A stretch of DNA of 64,000 nucleotides from Macropodus opercularis. Taxonomy: Eukaryota > Chordata > Actinopteri > Anabantiformes > Osphronemidae. The stretch is from assembly GCA_030770545.1 (NCBI GenBank), contig CM061106.1, positions 11,478,501-11,542,500 of the forward strand, written 5' to 3'. Positions 42,030 through 54,030 of the stretch are shown here, piece by piece. How positions within the stretch are numbered: position 1 is the stretch's first letter; every line of letters begins with the position of its first letter. The notes under the pieces were generated by a model. That model was not told the DNA's origin. It was given only the letters and a program-made list of their open reading frames with translations, and did no database searches. The translations under genes were made by a program, and so were the position numbers.

Positions 42030-43130
42030 CATTATAAAACACAAATGAAATGGACTCAATGTGAATGTTTTATTTTAATGTGTAACATATTTACTGATGA
42101 TCACATCTAAGGCTTTTATTGTGGAGGCTACATCTGTTTAGTGCAGATGTTCAGTAACTGTGTGTTTTAAATACACAGTTACTGTCAGATTTCTCTGGAT
42201 CACTGCTTATTAACTATTACTGACACACTCAGCTGCTCCTCTATCGTCTGTCAGGCTTTGTGCTTTCATTCCATTTAACCACGTGCAGCCCTGCACTGAA
42301 TATAAATATGTGGCTTCAAAGTGATGATGAGTCGGGTCGAGCTGCTTAACCTGCACGTAGCGCGACTCTGTCGGCTCCGTGTGTGATCGGGCTGTTTTGT
42401 GCTGAGGCTGTTCCAGGCCTGACGTCACCAGGACGTCTGACGACGTCTGACTCGTCCGCTGGGGAAACCAACGCGAGACTTTGTTAGTGAGAGCCTTTGA
42501 TGAACGGGAGGCAGAGAGGAGCGGAGATACATTCGTAGGCAACGTGTTCAGACACAGGTTGGCTGCGGTCAACGCTCATGAAAACACATTGTTGAGGTGA
42601 TATGAATGAAGGTCTGTGCTGTGAGGGCTGTTCATGTGTAAAGACGTACAGATTAAATCATGGTTTTGAGCTGGAAGTGCTTCAGAATGTTTAGTGGGCG
42701 ACTGAGAGGACTTTGGTCACATGTCATACTGTGCGTATTTTATAATCCGTTCATTTCTTTTCTTCCGTTCCTGACGTGACCAGCAGGTCTGTACGCTGGA
42801 AACACTGAGCAGGTGAGGTTGTGACTGAAACCCTGTAGGAAAAGGAGGCAGAGGACTGGACAGTTATCTTTATTAGAATAATGGTTTTATATAATAATCA
42901 CATATAATTATAATATTGGTATTATTTCGGTTTGTGTAGTTACTCTTCATGTCACACTGTGTATTATAGCAGATGTGCTTTCTTCCCTCCATGTTTAATT
43001 GTAATAGCGCTTTAAACCACTTTAACAGCTTTAGAACATGTTGATGGGAAGAGCTAAACATGTTATCTATAGATTTTTATTTCAGAGCACTGTCCTGTGT
43101 AGAACAGTCCTTTAAATTTGCAAGGTTTCA
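42030..43130. other. No gene recognised
   Basis: AT-rich sequence downstream of the USP 5' copy. A 120-codon minus-strand frame at 42210-42572 lacks recognisable domains or splice context. Confidence 0.4.
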
Positions 43131-43136
43131 GCTCCT

Positions 43137-43236
43137 GTGTGAAAGTTGAATCATGACGACTGGACGTCTTCCTTTGCTGTAGTCGTAGATCTGCTGCAAA
43201 GGAAGACGTCCAGTTACCGTGATTCAACTCTCAGAC
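43137..43236. ncRNA. Pre-miRNA-like hairpin
   Basis: Arms 43141-43177 and 43196-43232 pair over 37 positions, with 32 Watson-Crick and 2 G-U pairs and an 18-base loop. The 19 positions nearest the loop (ACTGGACGTCTTCCTTTGC) pair perfectly. Size and shape fit a microRNA precursor, but a small inverted-repeat transposon (MITE) relic is an alternative. I cannot name a known microRNA for it. Confidence 0.4.
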
Positions 43237-43259
43237 AACCTCACCTGGAAGAAGCGCCA

Positions 43260-43860
43260 CCGACATTTCGGCTTTTATTTCCAGGTAGTTACATCTGAGG
43301 ACTTATATTCATCTGACAGATGAACATGTAGAATATAGACTTGACAGAAAAGCCTTCACGTACCTTTGGTGACCCTTTGACCTCACCAGGTCTGGCCTAT
43401 TGTGGGTACATCATGCGCACGCTGATAATTCAACAGGTTTCCAGAAATGTGTCATTATTTAGCTCATTTGGTTTTGGGTTGTTCTTTTGTATCTAACAAA
43501 ACTTGTGAAGATAAGTTGGTCTCTTCAGCAGCTCCATGCTGGGAAACGTGTGCCTGATGTGTGGGACCCATTTTCTTCAAGTCTCTACCCCCACTGTGAT
43601 GTAATGACTCAGGGAGTGAACAGAGCTGCTTTTAGAAATACTATGTTACTTAGCCTAGTTGGGCTCATGTTCTTATCAACACAGATCAAGTCCTTAAAAT
43701 GATGTGATTCGTTTGCCTGCCTTTGCATATTTCTCATCTCACCACTGAGAATAAATTCATGTTTAATTATTTGAACCTTACTCTGTGTCTGACTGAATCC
43801 ATCTTAGTTGGAACATCTCTGACAACGACAGAGCGATTCACAGGAATTTAATAAACATCA
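43260..43860. other. No gene recognised
   Basis: Ordinary sequence. A 71-codon frame at 43487-43702 lacks any support. Confidence 0.4.
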
Positions 43861-43869
43861 AGACAGAAC

Positions 43870-44770
43870 AAAGTAACAATAAAAGAATTAAATGTGCTCT
43901 CTTAAATATCAGATGTCTGTTAATAAATGACTTGATCAATAACCATCACATAGATTTATTCAGTCTCACTGAAACCTGGCTGCAGCAGGATGAATACGTT
44001 CGTCTGAATGAGTCGACTCCAACCAGTCACATCAACCATCATGTTCCTAGAAGCTCAGGTGAAGGTGGAGGAGCAGCAGCATCTATAGCTCAGATCTATT
44101 AATGACTCCTAGACCTAAACAGCTCTGATTCATTAGAGCCTCACTCTGAGCCTGTAAAACCCAGAAACCAGTTGTGTTCTGCTTCGTCTACCGTCCTCCT
44201 GGTCCATATTCAGAGTTCTGCACTGAATGTTCAGAGCTTTTATGTGACTTAGTCCTCAGCACAGATAAAGTGATTGTAGTGGGCGACTTTAACAATCATG
44301 TAGATGTTGACAGTAACTGTCTCAACACTGCAGTTCTCCCCCAAAACCCTCTGTTATCTGACCATTTCTCACTAACTGTTGAATTGACCATAACACACCT
44401 GACAACAGCTGGAAAGAAGTTCTACTACAGCAGATGTTTATCTGATGATGCTGTTGTCAGATTTAAGGAGAAGCCAGTGAATCAGAGCAAGTTGGCTCCA
44501 TGGTCCAACTCAGATCCGCAGCCTTAAGCACAGGACCCGGAAACTAGAAAGACAATGAGGTGAATCCTGCCCAGCATGGAAAGACACTTTAATACTACAT
44601 AAAAAGCACTTTGTGCTGCTAGAAGCTCATATTATACATCATTAATTGAGGAAAATCAAAACAACCCCAGGTTTCTTTCAGCTCTGTAGCCAGGCTGACT
44701 AAGAGTCACAGCTGTGTTGAGCCTAGTGTCCCTTTAAAGCTCAGCAGCAATGACTTGACAATGACAAGAG
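43870..44770 (+). mobile_element. L2-type LINE fragment, endonuclease region
   Basis: Plus-strand pieces LFSLTETWLQQDEYV (about 43960) and VFCFVYRPPGPYSEFC, DKVIVVGDFNNHVDVD, LLSDHFSLTVELT (44174-44527) follow the endonuclease order of L2-group LINEs. Deletions and shifts break the frame. It matches the family type of the RT fragment at 61.5-62.3 kb. Confidence 0.8.
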
Positions 44771-44774
44771 GAAC

Positions 44775-45660
44775 ACGGGGGGGACTCTAAAGGTAGGTGT
44801 GAATGTCTTGGAGACAGACCAAGGACCCGTTCAGGATGCACCTCACCCTTGGCCCAATGAGCGAAAATGTCATTTCAACATATTTAAGTCCCACTAAGTC
44901 AAGGGAATGTAAAGGGATGCTGAAAAGATCTGTGCAGACACTCTGCCTATAAAAATATATATTATATATTTTTAAAAATATAATATATAAATACCCTGTG
45001 AAGCAGAATCCTTGAAGTAACAAAAGCTACAACACTAACAGTCACGGGACACGCACAGTAACCATAAACGCGATGACAACGATTCAGTGGGAGAGGATCT
45101 AGGGTTGCTATGACGACGGTGATAAAATACATCTCTCCTTGTGTTTACAGGATGTGTGATGGAGCAGGAATCAGATTCCTGTGAAACCATATTTTTGGGT
45201 CTGAAGCTTCCTTGTATTTTAGTCTTGCCAAAAAAAGTTGAAACCATTTGTACAGAGTTCAGTAAAAGTCTCTGCTGTTATTGGTTTTCTCATTTTTTTG
45301 TTTGTCGCCAACATATCGTTACACCAGTCTTGTCATGTTAAGATGGAGTCTGGGCACAAACGGTTATTAGCGATGAATATTACAACCGTCGGCCACTGTA
45401 ACCACCACGACCCTTAGATTTGTTTCCTTAGGCTCATCTGTAGAGTCCAAGCGTTAATGCAAACACTGTGGAAGATCATCCCAGGGTTAGAGTCCGTGTG
45501 CTGTGAAGAGACGTTTCTGTTTCAACCAAGAGGCGTCTGACTTTAAGCTCTGCAGACGAGCAGAGTCCAACATAGAGCAGCTCTGCTTAAAGCTCTGCTT
45601 AGTGTTTCACCTGGAGCCTGAGCTGAAGCTGCACCACATGAAAGAAGCCACGGAAACAAG
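44775..45660. other. No gene recognised; AT palindrome at 44950
   Basis: The stretch 44950-44990 is a TA-rich near-palindrome. The rest has no supported frames. Confidence 0.4.
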
Positions 45661-45694
45661 CCAGTCATGCTCTTAACTTTATTAACTATATACA

Positions 45695-45845
45695 GGAGTC
45701 ATTGTCGGGGGGGGGCTTCATTGTCCAGGAGGGAGGCGTCATTGTCCAGGAGGGGGGAGCTTCATTGTCCAGGAGGGGGGCGTCATTGTCCAAGAGGGGG
45801 GCGTCATTGTCCAGGAGGGGGAGCTTCATTGTCCAAGAGTGGGAG
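45695..45845. repeat. Minisatellite, ~20-26-bp units
   Basis: Units of the type CATTGTCCAGGAGGGGGGCG recur about seven times with variable G runs. Confidence 0.85.
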
Positions 45846-45917
45846 TAAAGAGGTAGGGAGCTTGATGTGGGGGGTCTATTTATAACTATTTACAATGATG
45901 GAGAAAGAAGGTGGGTT

Positions 45918-46480
45918 GCTCCACCTGGAGAGCTCAAAGTGAGGGAGGGGGAGGAGAAGGGGGTTGTTCCTTCTCGACCTCCCTCTCTCTCTCAATGTGA
46001 GGGAGGGAGAGAGGGAGGTGGAGAGCTCAAAGTGAGGGAGGGGGAGGAGAAGGGGGTTGTTCCTTCTCGACCTCCCTCTCTCTTTCAATGTGAGGGAGGG
46101 AGAGAGGGAGGTAGAGAGCTCGAAGTGAGGGAGGGGGAGGAGAAGGGCTTGTTCCTTCTCCACCTCCCTCTCTCTCTCAATGTGAGGGAGGGAGAGAGGG
46201 AGGTGGAGAGCTCAAAGTGAGGGAGGGGGAGGAGAGGGGGTTGTTCCTTCTCCACCTCCCTCTCTCCCTCCCTCACATTGAGAGAGAGAGGGAGGTGGAG
46301 AGCTCAAAGTGAGGGAGGGGGAGGAGAAGGGGGTTGTTCCTTCTCCACCTCCCTCTCTCCCTCCCTTACATAGAGAGAGAGGGAGGTGGAGAGCACAAAG
46401 TGAGGGAGACAGAGGAGGAGGAGAGCTCAATGAGAGAGATGAGGAGAGGAGGAGGAGGAGGAGGAGGAAGAGGAGAAGCA
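45918..46480. repeat. ~92-bp purine/pyrimidine satellite, six units
   Basis: GAGAGCTCAAAGTGAGGGAG starts units at about 45927, 46021, 46114, 46206, 46298 and 46389 (spacing 91-94). Each unit carries a pyrimidine tract CCTCCCTCTCTC next to its near complement GAGGGAGGGAGAGAGGGAGG. Frames in it are repeat artefacts. Confidence 0.88.
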
Positions 46481-46499
46481 GGAGCACACGCCCCCACCT

Positions 46500-48590
46500 C
46501 TCCCTCACCTCGCCCCCACCTCGCCCCCCACCCCTGACCTCTGCAGAGCCGTTGGCCCCCTCAGGGAGGCGGAGGCCCACCTGGATGTTGCTTGTGTTGT
46601 TCGAGTTTTCCAATTGGTCACCGTGGCCCTGACCCCAGTCCCACTCGCTGGCCACCCCCAGATCACCGGGGGGATCACAGGCCTCTTCCCGCGGGTCTTT
46701 CCTGGAATCCCTGACCTGGAAGGGATCCAGGAGGCATCCAAACCTGATGCCGAGCCGTCAGCAAACCCCAACTCTACCCTAACCCCAACGCTCCCCTCCA
46801 CGTGGAGGAGCCGCGGCCTGTTCTTTTGGTCATGAATCAAAGGTCATGACCTTAGAGAGAAGGAACGTAGCTCGACGGGTGAACTGAGAGCTTTGCCCTT
46901 GGGCTCAGCCCCTCCTTCACCGTCCGTCAGTCTCGCGCTCGTTCTCTCGCTGGTGAACGAGACCAAAAGATGCTTAACTCCTGCACTTGGAGCAGGAAGC
47001 GTCCTCTAACAACAACTAGCCGCCCGTTTCCGGTCGGGACGATGGCCTCAGATCTGGAGGAGCCCATTCTCACACCGCCGTTCCTCCTGAATCTGAGGTT
47101 CGACTATTGGCCGAACTCTCCTCCGCCTCAACCCTGACACAGACTTTCCCAGAAACGAGGGACTCGGAGGTGATGCACTGAAAAAGATGCTACTGTTGTG
47201 CAATACACTTGATGTGTGTTTCTACATTAGAGTGAGTGAAATGTTCAGTTTTTACTGTGCTTAAAAGTTCCCAGTGCTGTTCCTGGATGAAATGACACTG
47301 AACAGAAACAGGAGGAACTAAGTCAGTTCATTACAACTGGTATTTCTGCACTGCAGCGACCTGAGGGGCAGCGTTTGCTAAGCACTGTGATCATAGACTG
47401 CCAGAAAAAGGCAAACACTGTGTTTTTAATTATGGAGATGCACACAGTGATTGGAGTAAAGACACTATACAATAGATTTGTCTTAATCATACTGGGAAAT
47501 TAAAAATGACTTGCTCCCAACTAAGCTTTACACTTTGGAGCAACCGTAAATCTTTTTGTCAAATGAAATCATGGGTTGTCATAAAGTGAAGTTACTGTTT
47601 ATGACTTGTGTGGATGAGAAGTCAAACTATTGATCAGTACTTAACCAAAAAATGTAATTCAGTGACCCCACCCCTGAGCGTCTCCGTCCCGGCGTCTGTT
47701 TTCTGGAGGCCGACCAACAGTCCTCCTCCATGGCCTCTCCCGGAGGCGGTTCCCAACGACCGCCGGGTGGCGCTAAGCTGACGGCCCAGACCCCCTTTTC
47801 ACTGGTGGTGCCATACGAGCGTGGTTGCGCCCAGTGACGCAACCCAAAGGCCGAACCCTGACCTCCGTCTGAGGTTTTCAGGTGCCTCGTGGTGACATGT
47901 GATTTTTGAGTCAGGTGTGAACAGGTGTTCTGTAGCCCAGGCAGAATGTAAGGACTGCACTGCAGGTGGCCGGCCGCCGAAACAGCGAAGCTAATTCCTT
48001 TATCCAACTCAGTTCATTACCTCATTAACCAATGGAGCCCATTCACAACTACCAGGTCACGATTCTGCTTTTAATCATACTTCCAGATATTTACATCTGA
48101 GTCTGATGCAGAACTTAGAAGAGAGCACGTTCTGTCAGAACCCACCCGTGTTTCATGTGAGTGAAAGTGCTGGAACATGTGACTGACAGGTTTGTTAGAC
48201 CTTCAAACAATAAACATGTAAAGGGAGCAACTGCTAGAGGTTACGGTCAAACCTGGAAAAGCATCACAAGCAAACACAGCTAACGTTTGGTGAAGCCACA
48301 GGCTGAATGCAGTTACTGTATTAGTATTTATGAGTATTTATATGTGAACGATACGTGTTAATATTCTATTCACTTCAGTCTAGTGGATGTATTACTATGA
48401 TACTGTAGTTAAAACACGTGTGGGTTTGAACAAAGGTGCTGTCTTCTACGTTGTGTGTCAGATCCAGATGTAAATACCAGAAAATAAAAGGAAATTTAGA
48501 AATTGGCAGGTGATTAATTAAACTAGATTTAGTAAAATGTAGATATGAATTTGGAAATTAGTCTTTGACCGCTCTGTTTGGTAACTCAGC
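46500..48590. other. No certain gene; GC-rich segments at 46.5-47.0 and 47.7-47.9 kb
   Basis: Overlapping frames on both strands reflect GC richness, and I recognise no domain. The motif CTCCCTGAGGGGGCCAACGG (minus strand, 46.56 kb) is echoed at 49.12 kb, hinting at a dispersed repeat. Confidence 0.35.
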
Positions 48591-48595
48591 CTACA

Positions 48596-48770
48596 AACAC
48601 AACCTACTAAAATAAACAACCTACTAAAATGACAACTTACGAAAATAAACAAGTCACTAAGATAAACAAGCAACTAAAATAAACAACCTACTAAAATAAC
48701 AACTTACTAAAATAAACAAGCCACTAAGATAAACAAGCCACTAAAATAAACAAGCCACTGATATTAACAT
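48596..48770. repeat. AT-rich minisatellite, ~20-bp units
   Basis: Tandem units of the type CCACTAAAATAAACAAG with variants (CTACTAAAATAAACAAC, CTAAGATAAACAAG). Confidence 0.85.
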
Positions 48771-49193
48771 AATAAATGCTAATAATAAAACAACCTAACA
48801 CTGATTAAACCTACAAGTACAAACATGGAAAATGACAAATCTCCACATTTCAGTACGAATGTACACGTCACCTTCAGTGACGCCCTAACGTGGCTTGAAT
48901 AACAACTTGAACTACCTAAGTTTCCACCTACAACTTCTACACTAACAACCAGACTCTTCTGGACCAAACCGTGCAGACCTACCAAACCGAGAGGTCCACG
49001 ACACCCCTGGCCTCCACTCATGTAGGGTACAGTCAGTACAACTCACCCCAGGAACCTTGACACCTTTATGTTCACACCGTGACTCCCGTGGCTCGAACAA
49101 CACAGGTAACATCCCGATGAGCCGCCGCCTCCCTGAAGGGGTGGACGGCTCAGCAGAGGTCACTCACCTGGAGAGTGAAGTGGGTGCTGAGGC

Positions 49194-49226
49194 GGGAGGG
49201 AGGGAGGGAGGGAGGGAGGGAGGAAG
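49194..49226. repeat. (GGGA)n microsatellite
   Basis: Seven or more tandem GGGA units. Confidence 0.9.
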
Positions 49227-49349
49227 GGGGCACTCATCTTCAGCCGCTCACCCGCTTTAAGGGTGGCGGCTGCTGGAGCCTTTCCCAGCTGTCACTGGTT
49301 TCTGCTGGACGCTGTGCTGTGGCTTGAATAAAGCACCTTTCTAACTTTC

Positions 49350-49590
49350 TATGTGGGCGAGCAGCAGGGTTTAGCCTGGACAGGTCGCCAGTCCATCACA
49401 GAACCACATACAGGCAGAGAGGAACAAACAGTCACTCAGTTTAGAGTCTCCAGTTAACTGACTGCATGTCTTTGGACTGTGGGAGGAAACCGACACGAGG
49501 AGAACATGCAAACTCCTCACAGAAAAGCACCTGGGCCACCCGGGAATCCAACCCGGCTCCTTGTTGCTGTGAGGCAGCAGTGAGGCTCCT
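49350..49590 (-). mobile_element. Teleost SINE, minus orientation
   Basis: TTTAGCCTGGACAGGTCGCC, CTTTGGACTGTGGGAGGAAA and GCAAACTCCTCACAGAAAAG with the complement of a B box (GGGAATCCAACCCG) place it in the common fish SINE family. Confidence 0.75.
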
Positions 49591-49796
49591 CAGTAGCAGC
49601 CAGTCTGGAAACGTCACCACTGAACTTGAGTTCAGTCAATTCATTTAGGAGCAGCCTTATACCAGTTAAAGGTTTCTTCTATAAATGCACGAGGCAGACG
49701 CCTGACAACACGTTAGCGAGCACCTGATGACACCAAACTACCAAACACAGCAGCACAGTCACTCTGATGGAGGAAGCTGGGGGAGCAGGCTGGGCT

Positions 49797-50255
49797 GGGG
49801 GGCATGTGCCTGGTGTGACACAACGGCCTCACAGGTTATCGTGACTGTGCCTCCGGGTTTTAAGAATCTTACCCGTCACGGGCGAACCAGCCTTCCAAAC
49901 CTGGAGGCCACTGAGTGGACTCATAGTCAGTCCAGTCAATCAAAATCCAGAGGAGCCGGGAATCGAACCGCCGACCCTACGATTGGTGGACGACTCCTGT
50001 CTCCTGAGGATTGTAAGTCCCGACTTGTCACGTTTTGGGGGCATGTGCCTGGTGTGACACAACGGCCTCACAGGTTATCGTGACTGTGCCTCCGGGTTTT
50101 AAGAATCTTACCCGTCACGGGCGAACCAGCCTTCCAAACCTGGAGGCCACTGAGTGGACTCATAGTCAGTCCAGTCAATCAAAATCCAGAGGAGCCGGGA
50201 ATCGAACCGCCGACCCTACGATTGGTGGACGACTCCTGTCTCCTGAGGCTCGTAA
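49797..50255. repeat. 239-bp tandem duplication containing a tRNA-type SINE piece
   Basis: The segments starting at 49799 and 50038 (GGGGGCATGTGCCTGGTGTG) are virtually identical for over 200 bases. Both include GGGAATCGAACCGCC, whose complement is a pol III B box. Partial third and fourth copies lie at 50478-50640 and 50815-50880. Confidence 0.85.
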
Positions 50256-51169
50256 GTCCTGACTTCAAACAATCGTGACTGTGCCTTAGGTCGTCCCGGG
50301 GTTTGAGGTGGGATCTTACCGTCATGGGCGAACCAGCCTTCCATGTTAACGCACCACTAGCGGCTAAGAGGCTGTTGTTGGATTCCCTCACACGTTCCTT
50401 TGCCCGTTCCTTTGAACACCACTTGGCACAGAGACGATGGCGGCCCTACCCACCACCGTCTCCGTGTTGTCGTGTTTTGGGGGCATGTGCCTGGCGCGTC
50501 AGAGAAAACAGCCTCCCAGGTTATCGTGACTGTGCCTGCCTTAGGTCGTCCCGGGGTTTGAGGTGGGATCTTACCCGTCATGGGCGAACCAGCCTTCCAA
50601 ACCCGGCCAGTAGCGGTGGTCACTGAGTCGACTTACGGACGCAATACTTTTCTACTTTTACATTGTTAAATGGTACATGAGACCCTCTAGTCTTTTGTTC
50701 TCGCTACACTGCGTTAACGTGGACATTTCCCCAGTGTGGGATCAATACAGGTTAATGTTGTCTTTTCCTGTCTCGTAGCACTTTTAGACACATTCATTCA
50801 CTGGGAACAGCTTTGAGTCCAGAGGAGCCGTGAATCGAACCGCCGACCCTACGATTGGTGGCCGACTCCTGTCTCCTCCAGTCCCAGCTGTGGTTCGTTG
50901 CGGCTGCTAACAGCAGCTTGGCGTCAAACACTCAGTGTGCGCTCATATAGCGCAGTTGTAGCTTGTTGGTACTAACACACACACACACATGCTCCTCCCA
51001 CACAGACACACACCCTCCTCGTCCTCCTTGACCTTAACACCACACACACACATGGTTGTCGTGTCACCGCTGGTCACGTTGTCGTCAGGTGGCTGCCACA
51101 AACATTTACAATAGGAACCATTAGTGTCTTACTTTGACATTGAGTGGCCCAGGCTGTCAGGCTGCTCCT

Positions 51170-51640
51170 GTGCTCCTCCTTCTCCCTCTCTGGTTATTCT
51201 TTCCACTCTTTTTGTGCCTCCTTCTTTTTTTTTCTTTCTCCTCCTCCTCCCTCTCTCACCTTTTTTTTCTTTCCTCTCCTCCTCCTCCCTCCTCATCTCC
51301 TCCTCCTCATCTCTCACCTTTTTTTCTTTCCTCTCCTCCTCCCTCCTCATTTCCTCCTCTCTCACCTTTTTTTTCTTTCCTCTCCTCCTCCTCCCTCCTC
51401 ATCTCCTCCTCCTCTCTCACCTTTTCTTTCTTTCCTCTCCTCCTCCTCCTCTCTCACCTTTTTTTCTTTCCTCTCCTCCTCCTCCCTCCTCATCTCCTCC
51501 TCCTCTCTCACCTTTTCTTTCTTTCCTCTCCTCCTCCCTCCTCATCTCCTCCTCCCTCTTCCTTTCTTTCTTTCCTCTCCTCCTCCCTCCCCTTCTACTC
51601 CCCCTCCCTCTTCTTTCTTTCCTCTCACCCCACCATGAAC
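51170..51640. repeat. Pyrimidine-rich minisatellite, ~55-60-bp units
   Basis: Units of CTTTTTTTCTTTCCTCTCCT plus CTCC repeats run for about 470 bases, with all pyrimidines on the plus strand. The three long open frames here are low-complexity artefacts. Confidence 0.9.
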
Positions 51641-52203
51641 CCGCTAACACCCACAAATACTTTTTGACTCTGTATTTTTTGAACTGCTATGGGTTTAGAT
51701 ATTCTTCTTTTTTTTAAAACCCACTCCCAGTCCAAATCTTTGTATTTTTTTTCCTCCCACTTTCTTTGCCTTATTTTCTCCTTTTCCATCCAAATTTGTA
51801 TAGTTTTTTTAAATTTTGCTTCCTCCTCCTCTTTCTTTCTCTGTTCTTTTTCCTGTTTTTCCTCCCTCTTTTTTTGTTGACTCACCTCCTTCTTTCTTTT
51901 CTTTTCCTCCTTCCGAGCTGCCGCCTTCTCCTCCTCCTCCGCCGTCATTCTCCTAGTCCACCTTCTGCTCCACCACTCTCTCCATCTGTACCACCTTCTC
52001 CCTTCCTCCTCCTCCTCCTCCGCCTCTTCTTCCTCCTTCGCCTCCTCCTCCTCCACTTCATCCAACGATGTACTTATCCAACTTTTGCTTTCTGCGACCA
52101 TTCTCCACCAGACTCTCCGTATTTTTTCCTCGTCCTCCTCCATCGCCAACTTCTCCACCAACTCCTCCCACTTCAACTCCTCCATCGTCTGCCATATCTC
52201 CAT
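51625..52203 (-). CDS. Candidate Glu/Lys-rich coiled-coil ORF, 192 codons
   Basis: An ATG-started frame begins MEIWQTMEELKWEELVEKLA, runs through SLDEVEEEEAKEEEEAEEE and EEEKAAARKEEKKRKK, and ends with the non-repetitive VFVGVSGFMVG. The first 55 codons and the last 40 are not simple repeat and have regular tryptophans, unlike the satellite to its left. It would form a charged coiled coil. It may instead be decayed satellite DNA; I do not recognise a gene. Confidence 0.3.
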   Translation of the reverse strand: MEIWQTMEELKWEELVEKLAMEEDEEKIRRVWWRMVAESKSWISTSLDEVEEEEAKEEEEAEEEEEEGRRWYRWREWWSRRWTRRMTAEEEEKAAARKEEKKRKKEVSQQKKREEKQEKEQRKKEEEEAKFKKTIQIWMEKEKIRQRKWEEKKYKDLDWEWVLKKRRISKPIAVQKIQSQKVFVGVSGFMVG

Positions 52204-52259
52204 TTTTGCTCTCTAATCTGTAATGACACAATACTAAAGTTTATTTTTTTAATAAAATA

Positions 52260-53020
52260 TCAGTGACACATAAATAAAAACATTGTATTTTCCATTTCAA
52301 ATCAAATAATCAGGATGAGCAACCAGAGCTTCACATTGGATCCGTGTTTAATAACAGAAACACACTGATGCAGGCTTTTCTAGGTGGACGCAGACTGACG
52401 GCTGACATGTGCACAGAAGTTGAAAACCTCGGTGAGAGCGTTTCTCCTCAGTGTCACGCGTTGTTTGACCTGTGACCTAGTGTTCAATACGTCAGGCTGG
52501 AGAACAGAAGCGCCTTCCACTGCTCTGTAGTCAGTGTTAGTACAACATGCTGCTATTCTGTCAGAGATGTCGACGATCGTGTATTTGAACGGGTCGTTGT
52601 GCTGTAACGCGATGTTGACTCTGGGGATTTTAATGAATCAAACCCTGGCTTTTCCCTTTTTAACTGGCTTGCTCCCACCTGCGGCCTAACGTTGTGCTGT
52701 TGTGGTTTCCTCTGGCGCAGGTGGACGTCATGTTCGCTGCTCAAACTCCAGTTCGTACCATTAACTTACAGTAACTGCTAAACCCAATTAATTCAGCTCT
52801 GGCTACGTCACAGGAACAGCAGCGTTGTGACGCTGCAGCCATTTAAGTGCTTTACTTTATATGAGTGTACTTGAACTTATCACATAGCATAATGATAAGG
52901 AACCATAACATTATTTATATATCAACACAGTCCCACACAAACAGATCATTGTTCAAGCTCATTATACTTGTGGAGACCAGAGGGAGGCCTGAACCTAACA
53001 AGTATACCAGTGAAGTAGAT
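52260..53020. other. No gene recognised
   Basis: Ordinary intergenic sequence. Confidence 0.4.
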
Positions 53021-54030
53021 TCAATCTGATAAACCTGCCTGACCTGAACTAAGCAGCTAAAGTAAATTAACATCTTTCTAAACACAATTAGGTTGAACTG
53101 AACAGAAAATATAAGTAAATGCACATTTTTAGCAGAGCTTGAAAAAATCCTACCTCTATCTGTGGCTGTTTGTTGAGTCTAAGGTTTTTTAGAATGTTTG
53201 CTGTCAACATACATGTTGCTATGGTGCCAGGATTAACACGTGAGGCTGAATGGCCAGAGTCTGCACAGGCTGAAATGAACATGGTCAGAGCTGCAGAAGC
53301 TGCTTTAAATTGACACGGGGCCCAAATAAACCCCTGCAGGGACGTCTCCTCACTCTGCATTGTCCCATCAGCAGCTATCTGTTACAGATGCAGCGTCATT
53401 GGAATGGAAATATTTACAGATGTGTCCATGAAACATGTTTGAGTTGAAGGTAAATGCAGCTTAATTAAATGTTTCACTAAAAACTTCAAAGTAATATTTT
53501 TCAGAGGCTTGATTCTATTACTGTGTCCTATGATATTTGACAATTCACATTTAACCAAATCAAGCAGTAATAAACATAATGATCCCTGTAAAACACACTG
53601 AAGCATCCAACGCAGATTCAATCTAATAAACCTCACTGACCTGAACTAAGCAGCTAAAGTAAATTAAGATCTTTCTAAACGCAATTAGGTTGAACTGAAC
53701 AGAAAATCAAAGTAAATGCACATTTTTAGCAGAGCTTCAAATAATCCTACCTCTTTCTGTGGCTGTTTGTTGTGTCTAAGGTTTTTTAGAATGTTTGCTG
53801 TCAACATACATGTTGCTATGGTGCCAGGATTAACACGTGAGGCTGATTGGCCTTCTAAGGTCTGTGTGGCGTCTGCAGCCGTGTCCCAAGCTGCAGGTTC
53901 AGCATCACTGGCTGTGAGTAAACCTATTGAGCTGGTTCCTCCATCTGAGAAGCACAAGTCAATGCTTATTTGTGACTGGGAGGATGTGCTGCTCTTTGAT
54001 GGTAGCGCTTGTACAGCGGCCTGTTGAAAC
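53020..54030. repeat. Direct duplication of ~240 bp with a candidate exon after copy 2
   Basis: Segments 53025-53260 and 53627-53860 are near identical (GCACATTTTTAGCAGAGCTT, ATGTTGCTATGGTGCCAG). In copy 2 a plus-strand frame continues from TREADWPSKVCVAS through KPIELVPPSEKHKSM to WEDVLLFDGSACTAAC and a stop at about 54027. It reads like protein but has no known domain. Copy 1 diverges after the shared part. Confidence 0.5.

Noticed and set aside
44940..44995. AT-rich palindrome as a replication origin or MITE
   Set aside because: Simple TA-rich sequence with no target duplication or conserved ends visible.
45867..46655. Several Gly/Arg/Glu- and Ser/Leu-rich frames on both strands
   Set aside because: Products of the 92-bp satellite; frames follow the repeat period and carry no domain.
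47627..48007. 126-codon minus-strand frame as a gene
   Set aside because: GC-rich segment without domain, splice context or conservation evidence.
51124..51717. Long Ser/Leu/Phe/Pro-rich open frames on the plus strand
   Set aside because: They lie wholly inside the polypyrimidine minisatellite and exist in all three frames, so they are composition artefacts.
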